A stretch of 64,000 nucleotides of DNA. Source: Caldilineaceae bacterium (GTDB taxonomy: Bacteria > Chloroflexota > Anaerolineae > Caldilineales > Caldilineaceae). Positions 27,665 to 37,541 of this stretch are shown here, piece by piece. The stretch's first letter is position 1. Each line of letters begins with the position of its first letter. The notes under the pieces are model-generated. The model was given only the letters and a program-made list of their open reading frames with translations. It was not told the DNA's origin and did not search any database. Location: the NCBI GenBank assembly GCA_019637695.1, contig JAHBVG010000015.1, positions 1 to 64,000 on the forward strand. The letters run 5' to 3'. The position numbers and the translations under genes were made by a program.

Positions 27665-27744
27665 CGCAATGGCAAAGCTGTCGAGAATAGAGGGATAACC
27701 ATCTTGCTCAACCTGTCTCCGCCTCCCCTTTTAAGGAGTTCAAC

Positions 27745-28662
27745 ATGAACTACCCCACACTCGCTACTGATTTACTCGAATCACGCCTTGCGCCGCCGCA
27801 GGGCCAGGTACGCATGGTGTTGGATACTGACACCTACAACGAGATCGATGATCAATTTGCTGTTGTCCATTCGCTTCTCTCGCCCGAACGTCTGACGGTG
27901 GAAGCGCTCTATGCCGCGCCTTTCTTCAACAGCCGTTCAAGCGGACCAGCCGATGGCATGGAAAAGAGCTATGCCGAGATTTTGCGCCTGCTAGAGCGTC
28001 TTGACTGGCCTGCGGAAGGCTTTGTCTACAGAGGCTCAACGGACTATCTGCGCGATGCTATGACGCCTCAACCCAGCGCCGCCGCCGAAGACCTGGTGAA
28101 GCGGGCGTTGGCTTCACAAGAGAATCCGCTCTACGTGGTGGCGATTGGGGCCATTACCAACGTTGCTTCGGCGATCCTGATGGAGCCATCTATTATCGAA
28201 CGTATTGTCGTCGTCTGGTTGGGCGGCCACGCGCTGAGTTGGGCCCACACGCGGGAATTCAACCTCAAGCAAGATCCGCCGGCGGCGCGGGTGATCCTCG
28301 ATAGCGGCGTGCCCCTGGTGCTGATCCCCTGTATGGGCGTGACAAGCCATCTCCACAGCACCGTGCCTGAGATCGAAAGGTATGTGCAGGGGCAGGGCGC
28401 CATCGGCGATTATCTGGCCGAGACCTTCAAATCCTATCACAGCGATCATCTCGGCTGGTCCAAAGAGATCTGGGATCTGGCGCCCATCGGCCATCTGCTC
28501 AACCCAGAATGGACGCCGAGCGAACTTGTCCCCAGCCCGATTCTGGCCGAGGATATTACCTGGCAGTTCGATGCAAGTCGTCACCCGATCCGCTGTGCGC
28601 ATTTTGTCAAACGCGATCCAATTTTACGCGATCTTTTTTTGAAGCTGAGAGCAAGGACGTAA
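27745..28662 (+). CDS. Nucleoside hydrolase family protein
   Basis: This 305-residue protein has the family hallmark DTDTYNEIDDQFAV (about 27-40), the Asp cluster that binds calcium and activates water. Later conserved elements are VVAIGAITNVASAI and the His region GGHALSW. Such enzymes split ribonucleosides into base and ribose. The usual DxDxxxDD motif has an Asn-Glu variant here, so specificity may differ from purine or pyrimidine hydrolases. ATG at 27745 follows AAGGAG. Confidence 0.85.
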   Translation: MNYPTLATDLLESRLAPPQGQVRMVLDTDTYNEIDDQFAVVHSLLSPERLTVEALYAAPFFNSRSSGPADGMEKSYAEILRLLERLDWPAEGFVYRGSTDYLRDAMTPQPSAAAEDLVKRALASQENPLYVVAIGAITNVASAILMEPSIIERIVVVWLGGHALSWAHTREFNLKQDPPAARVILDSGVPLVLIPCMGVTSHLHSTVPEIERYVQGQGAIGDYLAETFKSYHSDHLGWSKEIWDLAPIGHLLNPEWTPSELVPSPILAEDITWQFDASRHPIRCAHFVKRDPILRDLFLKLRART

Positions 28663-28666
28663 CTCT

Positions 28667-30487
28667 ATGGCGCATAGTGTTGTTCTTCGCAGGGCGCGAC
28701 CATTTTCATTTCTACGTCTGTCGCCGGATCTCCTTTTTTGGGGCGCTCTGCTACTCCTCAATGGCCTGCTCTTTCTGCCCGCTTACCTGCTCAACCAGGA
28801 AAGTAGCCGCTTGCTGCCCTTTGACGTAATCCGGCATGATGGCTGGCATCTGTTGCAAGATCTGGCCGTGGCGCGTCCCAATTTCGATCTCTTCCGCTTG
28901 AACTTGGAACTTTTCCTTTTTGTGGCCCTTTGGATCTTCGTCAAGCCGCTGCAACGGGGATGGGTACGTGGACTATTCATCGCCATCTACTTGCTCGCCT
29001 TCTGCTATTACATCTACGAAGGGATCTCGCTCTTTATCTACTTTTCCGAACCGGTTTTCTACAGCCAATCCCATCTGATCACGGCAGGGCTGCCCTTTTT
29101 GCTGCAAAGTCTCCAGCTTTCCGCAGCTACGTACGTGGCGGCAGGCTTCTCCTTTTTAGCCTTCATCGGGTTGATCTATTGGCTGGCCCGCTTGATGACC
29201 GAAGAGGCGCGCGTGGCCCAACTCAGCCGCGCTACCCGAGGAACCATGCTTGGCGTCTGCGGGTTCATGCTGGCGTTGCTCGTCTACTTGGCCGGGAATC
29301 TCGCCAGCCCGGAGATGGTGGTGAGCAGTCTCTTCGCCAAGCTTGAACAAAATTTGGCCGAGTCCGCCCGTGTGTATGAGAAAATTCATGGTTACGACGA
29401 TAGTGTGATCTTCGAAACTTACGATTACACAGACAAAGTTCTGGAAACCAAACCCAATATCTACCTCATCTTCATCGAGTCATACGGGAGCGTACTCTAC
29501 AAACGCAAAGATTGGATCAAACCCTATCGCGACCTCCTGGCCGAGGTAGAAGCGGAACTCAGCGCGGATGGATGGTCCATGGCGTCGGCGTTGAGCGAGT
29601 CGCCCATCTGGGGCGGCGGCTCGTGGATGTCCTACACCAGCGCGCTCTTTGGTTTGCGCATCGACAATGACGCCGAATATCTGGCCCTTGTCGATACCTA
29701 TCAGCACAAAGCGTACCCCGATTTCGGCGCTTATTTGCGCAGCCAGGGCTATCACTATGCCTGGCTGACTTCGATTTCCCGTGAGTTGAAAGAGGATAGA
29801 TGGCAGGTATACCAGCGCTTCTACGGCATGGATCACTGGGTACGCTTCAAAGATCTCAACTATGTAGGGCCAATGGTCAGTTGGGGACCAGCCCCGCTCG
29901 ATCAATACTCGCTCAACTTTGCCCGTGAACTTGTGGAAGAGAGTACCGATAAGCCGATCCTGTTTTACAACCTGACCCAAAACTCACACTATCCCTGGTA
30001 TGAATTAGGTGAGCTTGCCGATGATTGGCGCGACCTGAACGATCCGGACTATCCTCAACCCAACGCACCAGCGGAATTGATCAAACATGACGCCAAACGG
30101 CAGAACTATTTCAACAGCATCCGCTATGAATTGAAGATGTTAAGCGACTTCATCCGCAGCGACACGGCGGAGAATTCGATCTTCGTGCTAGTCGGCGATC
30201 ACCAGCCGCCGCAGGTCTCGCGCCGCGATGACAGTTCCGATACGCCAATCCACATTATCAGCCGCGACGCCGACTTTATCGCGTCCTTTTTCGAGTATGG
30301 CTTCGAGGAGGGCATGGATGTTTCTGTGATCGAACCGGCCTTACGCCACGAGGGGATCTACTCGCTGATGGTGCGCCAACTTCTTCAGCAATACGGCGAA
30401 GAGGGAGTAGACCTACCGAACTATTTGCCGAATGGTGTTTCATTTAGTGTAACCGATCCTGAACCCACACCCGAACCCGAACCGTAG
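28667..30487 (+). CDS. Lipoteichoic-acid-synthase-like membrane sulfatase-fold protein
   Basis: This 606-residue protein has about five hydrophobic helices in the first 215 residues, then a large extracellular alkaline-phosphatase/sulfatase-fold domain. Motifs in that domain are NIYLIFIESYGSVLY, FYNLTQNSHYPW and FVLVGDHQPP, the last with metal ligands. The plan is that of LtaS/phosphoglycerol transferases. Cell envelopes of this group are poorly known, so the acceptor is uncertain. A short Pro/Glu tail ends the protein. ATG at 28667 lies 4 bp after the preceding stop. Confidence 0.82.
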   Translation: MAHSVVLRRARPFSFLRLSPDLLFWGALLLLNGLLFLPAYLLNQESSRLLPFDVIRHDGWHLLQDLAVARPNFDLFRLNLELFLFVALWIFVKPLQRGWVRGLFIAIYLLAFCYYIYEGISLFIYFSEPVFYSQSHLITAGLPFLLQSLQLSAATYVAAGFSFLAFIGLIYWLARLMTEEARVAQLSRATRGTMLGVCGFMLALLVYLAGNLASPEMVVSSLFAKLEQNLAESARVYEKIHGYDDSVIFETYDYTDKVLETKPNIYLIFIESYGSVLYKRKDWIKPYRDLLAEVEAELSADGWSMASALSESPIWGGGSWMSYTSALFGLRIDNDAEYLALVDTYQHKAYPDFGAYLRSQGYHYAWLTSISRELKEDRWQVYQRFYGMDHWVRFKDLNYVGPMVSWGPAPLDQYSLNFARELVEESTDKPILFYNLTQNSHYPWYELGELADDWRDLNDPDYPQPNAPAELIKHDAKRQNYFNSIRYELKMLSDFIRSDTAENSIFVLVGDHQPPQVSRRDDSSDTPIHIISRDADFIASFFEYGFEEGMDVSVIEPALRHEGIYSLMVRQLLQQYGEEGVDLPNYLPNGVSFSVTDPEPTPEPEP

Positions 30488-30549
30488 ATCATTGTTGACG
30501 ACCGAAGGAAGAACTCAAGTTTTTCCAATAAGCAAAAGGTGGATCTCCC

Positions 30550-31242
30550 ATGCGCTATCAAATCCTGCTTCTAAGTTTAGTCGTGCTTCTTCTGTCTGCC
30601 TGCGCCAATACGCCACCCGCGGCGCAGACAGCCGCAGCCACAGCCGAGGCGGCGCCGACGCTGGCTATTTCAACCGAGGAGGGCATTCGCACCTTTGTCG
30701 TCGTGTCCGAAGAATCTGAGGCTTCATACATTGCCGAGGAGCAGCTCTTCCAGGGCGCGCTGGATAAGTACAACCTGCCCATCGGCCTGGCGACTGTGCG
30801 CGGCAGCACCAAACAGATCGAAGGAACGCTTCAATTAGATCTGGCGACAGCAGAGTTAGGCCCTACCCGCTTTACAGTGGATCTCGTTTCGCTAGTCACC
30901 GGTCAGAATGATCGCGACGGCTGGATCCGCGGTAATGCCCTAGAGTCCAACCGCTATCCGTTGGCGGTCTTCGAGCCTACGGAGATCCAAAATGCACCCA
31001 CGAATTACCAAGAAGGCCAGGAGGCTAACTTCCAATTGGTGGGTGATATGACCATCCGCGATATTACAGCCCCGATGACCTTCGATGTGACCGCCACCCT
31101 GCAAGGTGGGGAGATCCGCGGTTTTGCCGAAGCCAACAGCCAGATGACCGATTGGGGTTTCGATCCGCCCAGCTTCCTCGGCACGTTGACCGTCGCCAAC
31201 GATTTCATCATCCGTGTGGATTTCGTGGCACGCGCCCAATAG
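30550..31242 (+). CDS. YceI-family lipoprotein
   Basis: This 230-residue protein has a lipoprotein signal with lipobox LLSAC at about residues 14-18. An Ala-rich linker is followed by a lipocalin-like YceI domain. Typical strands include GSTKQIEGTLQLD, RDGWIRGNALESNRYPLAVF and DMTIRDITAPMTFDV. YceI proteins bind isoprenoid-type lipids. It precedes the P450 gene, so it could deliver a hydrophobic substrate. That is an inference from order only. Confidence 0.88.
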   Translation: MRYQILLLSLVVLLLSACANTPPAAQTAAATAEAAPTLAISTEEGIRTFVVVSEESEASYIAEEQLFQGALDKYNLPIGLATVRGSTKQIEGTLQLDLATAELGPTRFTVDLVSLVTGQNDRDGWIRGNALESNRYPLAVFEPTEIQNAPTNYQEGQEANFQLVGDMTIRDITAPMTFDVTATLQGGEIRGFAEANSQMTDWGFDPPSFLGTLTVANDFIIRVDFVARAQ

Positions 31243-31306
31243 CGAACCCTGGCGCTGGGTGCGGGCCTTTGAAGGATGCGTGAAACGTGATATCAAAGGA
31301 AGCCCG

Positions 31307-32674
31307 ATGATGACAGCCAATACCATCCCGCTCACCGCCGTTCCTGGCCCGAAACCACTGCCGCTGATCGGCAACCTGCGCTATCTGCGGCCCGACACCC
31401 ATCGGGCGTTGGTCCGCGCCCGCGAGGAATATGGCGATCTCGTCCACTTTCAAGTGAACAATCGTCATCTCTACTTCGCTGCTCATCCTGAAGATGTGAA
31501 ATATATTTTGGTTGACAACAACCGCAACTATCACAAAGGGCGCGGCATCCAAAAGGCCAAGCCCTTGTTGGGGGAAGGATTATTGACCAGCGAGGATGAT
31601 TTCTGGCGTCGGCAGCGCCGCCTGGCCCAGCCGGCCTTCCACCGGCAGCAGATCGCCAGTCTCGCCGACACCATGACAACATCCACAGCGGTGTTGATCG
31701 ACCGCTGGCAGCCGCTGGCCCGCTCAGGCGCAACCTTGAACGTAGCCGAAGAGATGATGGGGTTGACGCTCGACATCGTCACCAAAGCGCTCTTCAGCAC
31801 CGCGCTCACGCCCGAAGAGATCCACGAGGTTGGCGCGTCCATGGCGCCGCTGTTGCGCCATACCATCCAGCGTACACAGGCCGTCTTCGATTTTATCGAG
31901 AAGTTGCCGCTGCCATCGAACCGCCGTTCCAAGCAATTGGGCATGCGGCTGGATCAGATCGTCTACCGCATCATCGAGGCGCGGCGGCAGAGTGGCGTAG
32001 AACACGCCGATCTGCTGGGCATGTTGATGGCCGCCCGCGACGAAGAGACCGGCGAGTCGATGACTGATGTCCATCTGCGCGATGAGGTGATGACGCTCTT
32101 TTTGGCTGGTCATGAGACCACAGCGTTGCTCCTCTCGTGGACATGGGCGCTGCTCTCCTGGCATCCGGATGTGCGTCGTCGCGCCCAAGAGGAGGTCGAT
32201 CAGGTGCTGGGGGATCGGACGCCCACTGCCGAAGATGTAACGCGTCTCCCCTACCTGGGCATGATCCTTTCAGAGTCGCTGCGGCTCTACCCGCCAGCCT
32301 GGGCGATTCCACGCCGTCCACTCGCCGAGGATGAGATCCGCGGCTATCGCATTCCAGCAGGGTGTACTGTCCTCGTCAGCCCTTACGTTACCCATCGTCA
32401 CCCCGACTTTTGGGAGAACCCGGAAGGCTTCGATCCTGAGCGGTTCACATCCAAAGCAGTGAAAGATCGCCACCGATTCGCCTATTTCCCTTTTGGCGGC
32501 GGTCCGCGGATCTGCATTGGCAATAACTTCGCGTTGATGGAAGCCACCCTGGTCGTCGCCATGATCCTCCAACGCTATGAGATCAATCTGATCCCAGGCC
32601 ATGCTGTGGAAGCGGAAGTTGCCTTTACCTTGCGTCCAAAAAACGGCGTACCGGTCTCGCTCAAAGCGCGCTAG
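31307..32674 (+). CDS. Cytochrome P450
   Basis: This 455-residue soluble P450 has the oxygen-binding helix LAGHETTALLLSW, the ExxR motif in ILSESLRLYPPAW, and the heme-binding loop FPFGGGPRICIGNNFA with axial Cys403. It looks like the bacterial class that receives electrons from ferredoxin or a flavodoxin-type partner. No redox partner gene is adjacent. ATG at 31307 follows AAAGGA and replaces a longer in-frame extension that overlaps the preceding gene. The substrate is unknown; an isoprenoid or fatty acid would fit the preceding YceI gene. Confidence 0.95.
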   Translation: MMTANTIPLTAVPGPKPLPLIGNLRYLRPDTHRALVRAREEYGDLVHFQVNNRHLYFAAHPEDVKYILVDNNRNYHKGRGIQKAKPLLGEGLLTSEDDFWRRQRRLAQPAFHRQQIASLADTMTTSTAVLIDRWQPLARSGATLNVAEEMMGLTLDIVTKALFSTALTPEEIHEVGASMAPLLRHTIQRTQAVFDFIEKLPLPSNRRSKQLGMRLDQIVYRIIEARRQSGVEHADLLGMLMAARDEETGESMTDVHLRDEVMTLFLAGHETTALLLSWTWALLSWHPDVRRRAQEEVDQVLGDRTPTAEDVTRLPYLGMILSESLRLYPPAWAIPRRPLAEDEIRGYRIPAGCTVLVSPYVTHRHPDFWENPEGFDPERFTSKAVKDRHRFAYFPFGGGPRICIGNNFALMEATLVVAMILQRYEINLIPGHAVEAEVAFTLRPKNGVPVSLKAR

Positions 32675-32748
32675 CTTTCCATTTTGAGCGAGTAATTTTG
32701 TGGTAGAATGTGGGCGGTGCTTGTGACGGATGTTTGAGGAAATGAGCT

Positions 32749-32991
32749 ATGACCCAGACACGAATTACCACAATCGGCGGTTCGGCTGCTGTGTTGATCT
32801 CGACAGAGATCTTGGAGCAAATGGGTGTGCAAATTGGAGATGCAGTTGACGTCGCCGTGGTGGATAATACATTGGTCGTGCGTCGTGTGGATGAAGACGA
32901 TAAACCAGAACGTACATTGGAAGAAATCATCGACGAGATCTTTGAACGCCGGGCGGATGCTTATCGCCGTCTGGCAGAAGGTGCAGAGTGA
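32749..32991 (+). CDS. AbrB/MazE-type antitoxin
   Basis: This 80-residue protein has an N-terminal swapped-hairpin DNA-binding domain (ITTIGGSAAVLISTEILEQM, then GDAVDVAVVDN). An acidic helical tail would bind and block the toxin. Its stop overlaps the start of the Doc toxin gene by 4 bp. Antitoxins of this kind bind their own promoter. Doc toxins are more often paired with Phd antitoxins, so this is a less usual pairing. Confidence 0.85.
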   Translation: MTQTRITTIGGSAAVLISTEILEQMGVQIGDAVDVAVVDNTLVVRRVDEDDKPERTLEEIIDEIFERRADAYRRLAEGAE

Positions 32992-33377
32992 CAGCATCAC
33001 CACGCTTCATCACGAAAGAAATCGCACTCCTGTTACATGCACGTTCAATTGAAGAACACGGCGGTTCCCATAGTTTGCGCGACAAAGGAGGCTTTGAATC
33101 GACCTTGACTGCGGCGGAAAACCGTTACCTCTATGAAGAAGCAAGCCTGGCTGTGTGCGCTGCCACCTATGCCTATCATTTGACCAAAGCCCATGCCTTC
33201 ATCGACGGCAACAAACGAATTGCAGCGGCTGTCGCTGAAACGTTTTTAGAGTGGAATGGGCTTTGGTTGGATGCTACCAACGACGAGATCGTAGATCTCT
33301 TCCTGACAATCGCCGCCAACCAATGTACGCGCGAAGAAGGAGAAGCCTTCTTCCAACAAAAAACAGAGACCCCTTGA
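32988..33377 (+). CDS. Doc-type toxin (Fic family)
   Basis: This 129-residue protein carries the Fic/Doc motif AFIDGNKR (starting just after His69, giving HAFIDGNKR), with His, Asp, Gly-Asn-Lys-Arg all present. Doc enzymes phosphorylate elongation factor EF-Tu and stop translation. The intact motif suggests an active toxin. A GTG start at 32988 lies in a GTGA overlap with the antitoxin gene, giving coupled translation. The pair stands alone between metabolic genes. Confidence 0.88.
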   Translation: MTASPRFITKEIALLLHARSIEEHGGSHSLRDKGGFESTLTAAENRYLYEEASLAVCAATYAYHLTKAHAFIDGNKRIAAAVAETFLEWNGLWLDATNDEIVDLFLTIAANQCTREEGEAFFQQKTETP

Positions 33378-33483
33378 ACGGCTAAATTCGGGGAATCCTG
33401 CCAGCCTTCTCCTATCCCAACGATGACTGCTGCGTCTTGCGGCATATCTACCCCCAACATTTCCGAATTTCAAGGCATCACGC

Positions 33484-34323
33484 ATGGACAAAGTCATCAT
33501 CACCGCCGCCGTCACCGGATCGCGGCCTACCAAAGAGATGAACCCGGCTGTGCCTTACACGCCCGCCGAGATCGCAGATGCCGCTGTGGAATGCTGGCAA
33601 GCCGGCGCATCCGTTGCCCATATCCATGTGCGCGATCCGCAGACCGGCGCCCCTTCGTCAGAGATCAACTTGTTCCGCGAAGTATTGGATCGCATTCGCA
33701 GCCGTTGCGATATGCTCGTCAACCTCACCACCAGCGGTCTTAACATTTCCGCTGCCAGCGAGGATGAACTCATTGACCGGCGACTGGAACCGGTGAACCT
33801 GCGCCCGGATATCTGCTCACTCGACATTGGATCGCTCAACTTTCAGGATCGTCCTTTCGTCAATTCGCCCCGCTTTGGAGAAACTGCGGCCCGGCGCATG
33901 CGCGATCATGGCGTCAAACCGGAGATCGAAGTCTTCGACGTGGGCCACATCGATCAGGCCCGCCATTGGATAGAAAACGGCCTCATCGCCGATCCGCCCT
34001 ACTTCCAACTCTGTATGGGTGTACGCTGGGGCATCCCCGCCTCGCCGGAAAATCTTATCTTCATGCAGCGCAAACTCCCCGCTGGCTGTCACTGGTCTGT
34101 CCTCGGCGTAGGACGTCACCAACTGTCTATGATCACGATGGGGGTGCTGTTGGGCGGCCATGTGCGCGTCGGCTTTGAGGACAACCTCTTCCGGCGCAGA
34201 GGTGAGTTAGCCAAAAGCAACGCCGAGATGGTGGAAATGGCGGTTGATGTAGTACAAACCTTGCAGCGCGAACCCGCCACCCCCAAGGAGGCGCGCGCAC
34301 TGTTGGGCATTCCACCGTTGTGA
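33484..34323 (+). CDS. BKACE family protein (beta-keto acid cleavage enzyme, DUF849)
   Basis: This 279-residue TIM-barrel enzyme is related to 3-keto-5-aminohexanoate cleavage enzyme. [18 protein letters not shown] opens the barrel, and [14 protein letters not shown] carries the two metal-binding His residues. A later segment is [19 protein letters not shown] enzymes condense a beta-keto acid with acetyl-CoA and split it into acetoacetate and a CoA ester. The substrate of this copy is unknown. The next gene starts 8 bp after it. Confidence 0.9.
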   Translation: MDKVIITAAVTGSRPTKEMNPAVPYTPAEIADAAVECWQAGASVAHIHVRDPQTGAPSSEINLFREVLDRIRSRCDMLVNLTTSGLNISAASEDELIDRRLEPVNLRPDICSLDIGSLNFQDRPFVNSPRFGETAARRMRDHGVKPEIEVFDVGHIDQARHWIENGLIADPPYFQLCMGVRWGIPASPENLIFMQRKLPAGCHWSVLGVGRHQLSMITMGVLLGGHVRVGFEDNLFRRRGELAKSNAEMVEMAVDVVQTLQREPATPKEARALLGIPPL

Positions 34324-34330
34324 TGCCGCT

Positions 34331-35095
34331 ATGCCAATTGCGACCTTTCGCTTCTACGCCGATCTGAATGACTTTCTGGCCCCTGGGTTGCGCCAGATCG
34401 ATTTTCCACATTCCTTTAACGGTGAAGCCTCGGTCAAGGATCGCATTGAATCGTTAGGCGTCCCTCACCCAGAAGTTGGCGCTATCGTCGTCAACGGGCA
34501 GCCGGTCACCTTCCTTTACCTCATCCAAAATGGGGATAGGGTCGCCGTCTATCCTGAGTTCCATTGCCTATCCTCTGATTTCGCCGTGGTGCGCGAACCG
34601 TATACAGGCGAAAAGCGCTTCATTTTGGATGTCCATCTGGGCAAGCTGGCGAATTATCTGCGCATGTTAGGTTTCGACACGCTCTACCGCAACGACTACG
34701 CCGACGAACAACTGGCCCGCATCGCCGCCGAGGATGGCCGCATCCTCTTGACACGGGATCTGGGACTGCTCAAACGCCGCGAGGTGATCTACGGCTATTA
34801 TGTGCGCTCACTCGATCCAAATCAACAGGTGGCGGAAGTGCTGCGCCGCTTTGATCTCATCGACGCCATCGAACCCTTTCATCGCTGTTTGGCCTGCAAC
34901 GGGCTGCTAACTGCCGTCGCCAAAGAGGAGATCTTCGACCGCTTGCTGCCCAAAACTCGCCGCTATTACGATGAATTCTATTGCTGCCGCGTCTGCGCGC
35001 AGATCTATTGGAAAGGTTCGCACTTTGAGCAGATGCAGCGCTTTATTGAGGATCTGCACAAACGAACGCCGCCGCTGAGGACAGCGGACGAATGA
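34331..35095 (+). CDS. Mut7-C RNase-domain protein with ubiquitin-like N-terminus
   Basis: This 254-residue protein has a beta-grasp (MoaD/ThiS-like) N-terminal domain (about 1-90). It lacks the terminal Gly-Gly used for conjugation. A Mut7-C domain follows, beginning FILDVHLGKLANYLRMLGF. LLTRDLGLLKRR carries an acidic PIN-like site. The zinc ribbon has paired cysteines in RCLAC and CCRVCAQIYW. Mut7-C domains are predicted RNases; the fusion is a recognised arrangement. It is probably cotranscribed with the BKACE gene. Confidence 0.88.
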   Translation: MPIATFRFYADLNDFLAPGLRQIDFPHSFNGEASVKDRIESLGVPHPEVGAIVVNGQPVTFLYLIQNGDRVAVYPEFHCLSSDFAVVREPYTGEKRFILDVHLGKLANYLRMLGFDTLYRNDYADEQLARIAAEDGRILLTRDLGLLKRREVIYGYYVRSLDPNQQVAEVLRRFDLIDAIEPFHRCLACNGLLTAVAKEEIFDRLLPKTRRYYDEFYCCRVCAQIYWKGSHFEQMQRFIEDLHKRTPPLRTADE

Positions 35096-35096
35096 C

Positions 35097-35168
35097 AGTG
35101 GACGACAGACCGCAGACCGCATTACATGCCACCTGCCACTTGCAACTTGCAACCCTGCTTCCCCGCCG
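35097..35168. repeat. Heptad-period array (CTTGCAA / CTGCCAC words)
   Basis: ACAGACCGCAGACCGC and CACCTGCCACTTGCAACTTGCAA follow the stop codon with a near 7-nt period. The second word family also appears in complement at 53570-53620. It is a single arm and its complement is not in this space. Confidence 0.55.
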
Positions 35169-35197
35169 TGTATTTCCCCCCGAACCTTACCGACCAT

Positions 35198-35227
35198 TTG
35201 TCATTTCCTCCAATTCGACACTATAAT
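35198..35227 (+). promoter_or_regulatory. Promoter for sucCD
   Basis: TTGTCA (35198-35203) and TATAAT (35222-35227) are 18 bp apart. The transcript would have a leader of about 140 nt before the sucC start. The leader can form a small hairpin GTGCAATTTTTCGCAC soon after the start point. Confidence 0.6.
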
Positions 35228-35374
35228 CGACTATAGTTTGTGCAATTTTTCGCACTTTGTTCTACCTCAATCACAGCCGTTGCTGATGTTCCCATAGAGA
35301 TTGGAGTTGTCCTGGCGCATATGGCCGGCGCCGTTGGCAATCTCTACCTCCACCCGCAGATAAGGAGACAAAAC

Positions 35375-36529
35375 TTGAAGTTACACGAATACCAATCTAA
35401 GCAGATTTTTGCCCGGTATGGGATCCCGATCCCTAGCGGCGACGTTGCCACAACGCCTGCCGAGGCGCGCGCAATCGCCGAACGTCTCGGTAAGACTGTG
35501 GTGATCAAGAGCCAGGTGCTGGTCGGTGGGCGGGGCAAAGCCGGTGGGATCAAACTGGCGAAGACTCCCGCTGAGGCTGAAGCCGTGGCCGGTCAGATCC
35601 TCGGCATGGATATTAAGGGGCTGACCGTCAATAAAGTTTTGGTGGACGAAGCCGCTGATATTAAATCGGAGATCTACCTGGGCGCTGTGCTAGATCGAGC
35701 CGCCCGTAAGATTGCAATCATGGCGTCGAGCGAAGGCGGCGTGGAGATCGAAGTCGTCGCCGCCGAGACACCCGAGAAGATTATCACCGTCCATGCGCAT
35801 CCCTTTTTGGGGTTGCCCGATTACCAGGCGCGCAATCTGGCCTATGGCATCGGTCTGCCCAAGGAACATGTATCCGCCTTCGTCAAGATCGCGCAGGGCC
35901 TCTTCCGCGCTTTTGTCGAGACCGACGCCAACCTGGCCGAGATCAACCCGCTGATCATCAATGGCGCTGGTCAACTTGAGGCGGTGGACGGGAAGATCGT
36001 GCTTGATGATAGCGCCCTCTTCCGCCACGCGGATCTGGCTGAATTGCGCGATCCGCAAGAAGAGGATGAATCGGAGCGGCAAGCGCGCGAGGCCGGGCTC
36101 AGCTTCATCAACCTGGATGGCGAGATTGGCTGCATGGTCAACGGCGCAGGTCTGGCGATGACCACTATGGATATCGTCAACCTCTTTGGCAGCAGCCCGG
36201 CCAACTTCCTTGATATTGGCGGCGGCGCGCAAGCGGACAAAGTCGCCACTGCGCTGCGCATTATCCTCAGCGATGAACGGGTCAATGCGGTGCTGATCAA
36301 CATCTTCGGCGGCATCACCCGCTGCGATGAAGTAGCCAAGGGGTTGCTTGAGGCATTGGCCCAGCTCAACACCGACGTACCTTTTGTGGTACGTCTGGTT
36401 GGCACGAATGAAGAGGAAGGACGCCAGATCCTGGCCGAGTCGGAGTTTGACGTTACCCCAGCCACGAGCCTGGCTGATGCGGCCCAAAAGGCTGTCGCTG
36501 CCGCCAAGAAAAAGGGAGAGGCTGCATGA
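35375..36529 (+). CDS. sucC: Succinyl-CoA synthetase (ADP-forming) beta subunit
   Basis: This 384-residue protein begins [17 protein letters not shown], the standard N-terminus of SucC. An ATP-grasp fold follows, with [36 protein letters not shown] and [13 protein letters not shown]. It catalyses succinyl-CoA plus ADP and phosphate to succinate plus ATP. The start is TTG at 35375, with AAGGAG 7 nt upstream; the in-frame extension to 35240 is unlikely. sucD follows with a 4-bp overlap. Confidence 0.97.
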   Translation: MKLHEYQSKQIFARYGIPIPSGDVATTPAEARAIAERLGKTVVIKSQVLVGGRGKAGGIKLAKTPAEAEAVAGQILGMDIKGLTVNKVLVDEAADIKSEIYLGAVLDRAARKIAIMASSEGGVEIEVVAAETPEKIITVHAHPFLGLPDYQARNLAYGIGLPKEHVSAFVKIAQGLFRAFVETDANLAEINPLIINGAGQLEAVDGKIVLDDSALFRHADLAELRDPQEEDESERQAREAGLSFINLDGEIGCMVNGAGLAMTTMDIVNLFGSSPANFLDIGGGAQADKVATALRIILSDERVNAVLINIFGGITRCDEVAKGLLEALAQLNTDVPFVVRLVGTNEEEGRQILAESEFDVTPATSLADAAQKAVAAAKKKGEAA

Positions 36530-37392
36530 GCATTTTAGTTGGCAAGGATACACGATTGGTCGTCCAGGGGATTACCGGACGTGAGGGCGCCTTCCACACG
36601 AGCCAGATGATCGAATATGGCACCAATGTCGTCGGCGGCGTCACCCCCGGCAAGGGCGGTGAATGGGCAGTGGGCAACGTCCCTGTCTTCGATACGGTGA
36701 AAGAATCAGTGGATGCCACAGGCGCCAATACGAGCATCATCTATGTGCCGGCGCGCTTTGCCCCCAGCGCCATTATGGAAGCCGCTGATGCTGGCATTGC
36801 GCTCATCATCTGCATCACCGAGGGCATCCCTGCGCTGGATATGGTGAAGGTGCGCGCCTTCCTCGACGCTACCCACAGCCGCCTGATCGGTCCCAACTGT
36901 CCAGGGTTGATCACACCGGGCGAGGCTAAAGTTGGGATCATGCCCGGTCACATCCACACGCCGGGGAACGTCGGCATCGTCAGCCGCTCCGGCACGCTGA
37001 CCTACGAGGTCGTCTACGCGCTGACGGCGCGCGGCATCGGCCAGAGTACAGCCGTGGGCATCGGCGGCGATCCGATCAACGGCACGAGCTTCCTCGATGT
37101 ATTGAAGATGTTTGAAGCTGACGCTGGCACCGAGCAGGTGGTGATGATCGGCGAAATCGGCGGCACCGACGAGCAAAAGGCCGCCGAATACATCAAGACC
37201 ATGAGCAAACCGGTGACAGGCTTTATCGCCGGTCAGACGGCGCCTCCTGGCAAGCGCATGGGCCATGCTGGCGCCATCATCTCTGGCGGGGAAGGCACAG
37301 CCGCCGAGAAGATCGAAGCGCTCAAAGCTGCGGGCGCCGCCATTGCCCGCCATCCCGAAGAGATCGCCGATCTGGTGGCGCAGAACCTCTAG
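36526..37392 (+). CDS. sucD: Succinyl-CoA synthetase alpha subunit
   Basis: This 288-residue subunit has the CoA-binding Rossmann domain ([20 protein letters not shown]), the CoA ligase region [13 protein letters not shown] and the phosphohistidine loop [11 protein letters not shown] with His247. It completes the heterotetramer with SucC. An ATGA overlap with sucC gives coupled translation. A strong stem-loop follows at 37418-37441. Confidence 0.97.
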   Translation: MSILVGKDTRLVVQGITGREGAFHTSQMIEYGTNVVGGVTPGKGGEWAVGNVPVFDTVKESVDATGANTSIIYVPARFAPSAIMEAADAGIALIICITEGIPALDMVKVRAFLDATHSRLIGPNCPGLITPGEAKVGIMPGHIHTPGNVGIVSRSGTLTYEVVYALTARGIGQSTAVGIGGDPINGTSFLDVLKMFEADAGTEQVVMIGEIGGTDEQKAAEYIKTMSKPVTGFIAGQTAPPGKRMGHAGAIISGGEGTAAEKIEALKAAGAAIARHPEEIADLVAQNL

Positions 37393-37410
37393 CGGCTTGC
37401 TCAACCCATA

Positions 37411-37450
37411 AAGAAATCCGGTAGATCGACAGATCTACCGGCCTTTCTTC
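37411..37450 (+). terminator. Terminator after sucCD
   Basis: The stem CCGGTAGATC / GATCTACCGG with a 4-nt loop GACA is followed by CCTTTCTTCT, and an A-rich stretch precedes it. This makes it a likely bidirectional Rho-independent terminator between convergent genes. Confidence 0.8.
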
Positions 37451-37463
37451 TGAGTGGGAGAAG

Positions 37464-37541
37464 ATATTGGATATTAGGTATTGGGTATTCGTAGAGACAG
37501 ATCGTACACAATATCCAATACCCAATACCCAATACCCGATT
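37464..37541. repeat. Heptad-period hairpin (CAATACC words)
   Basis: GATATTG-GATATTA-GGTATTG-GGTATTC words pair with CAATATC-CAATACC-CAATACC-CAATACC words across a spacer of about 20 nt. It lies between two convergent genes and ends one base before the stop codon of the response regulator gene. Confidence 0.8.
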
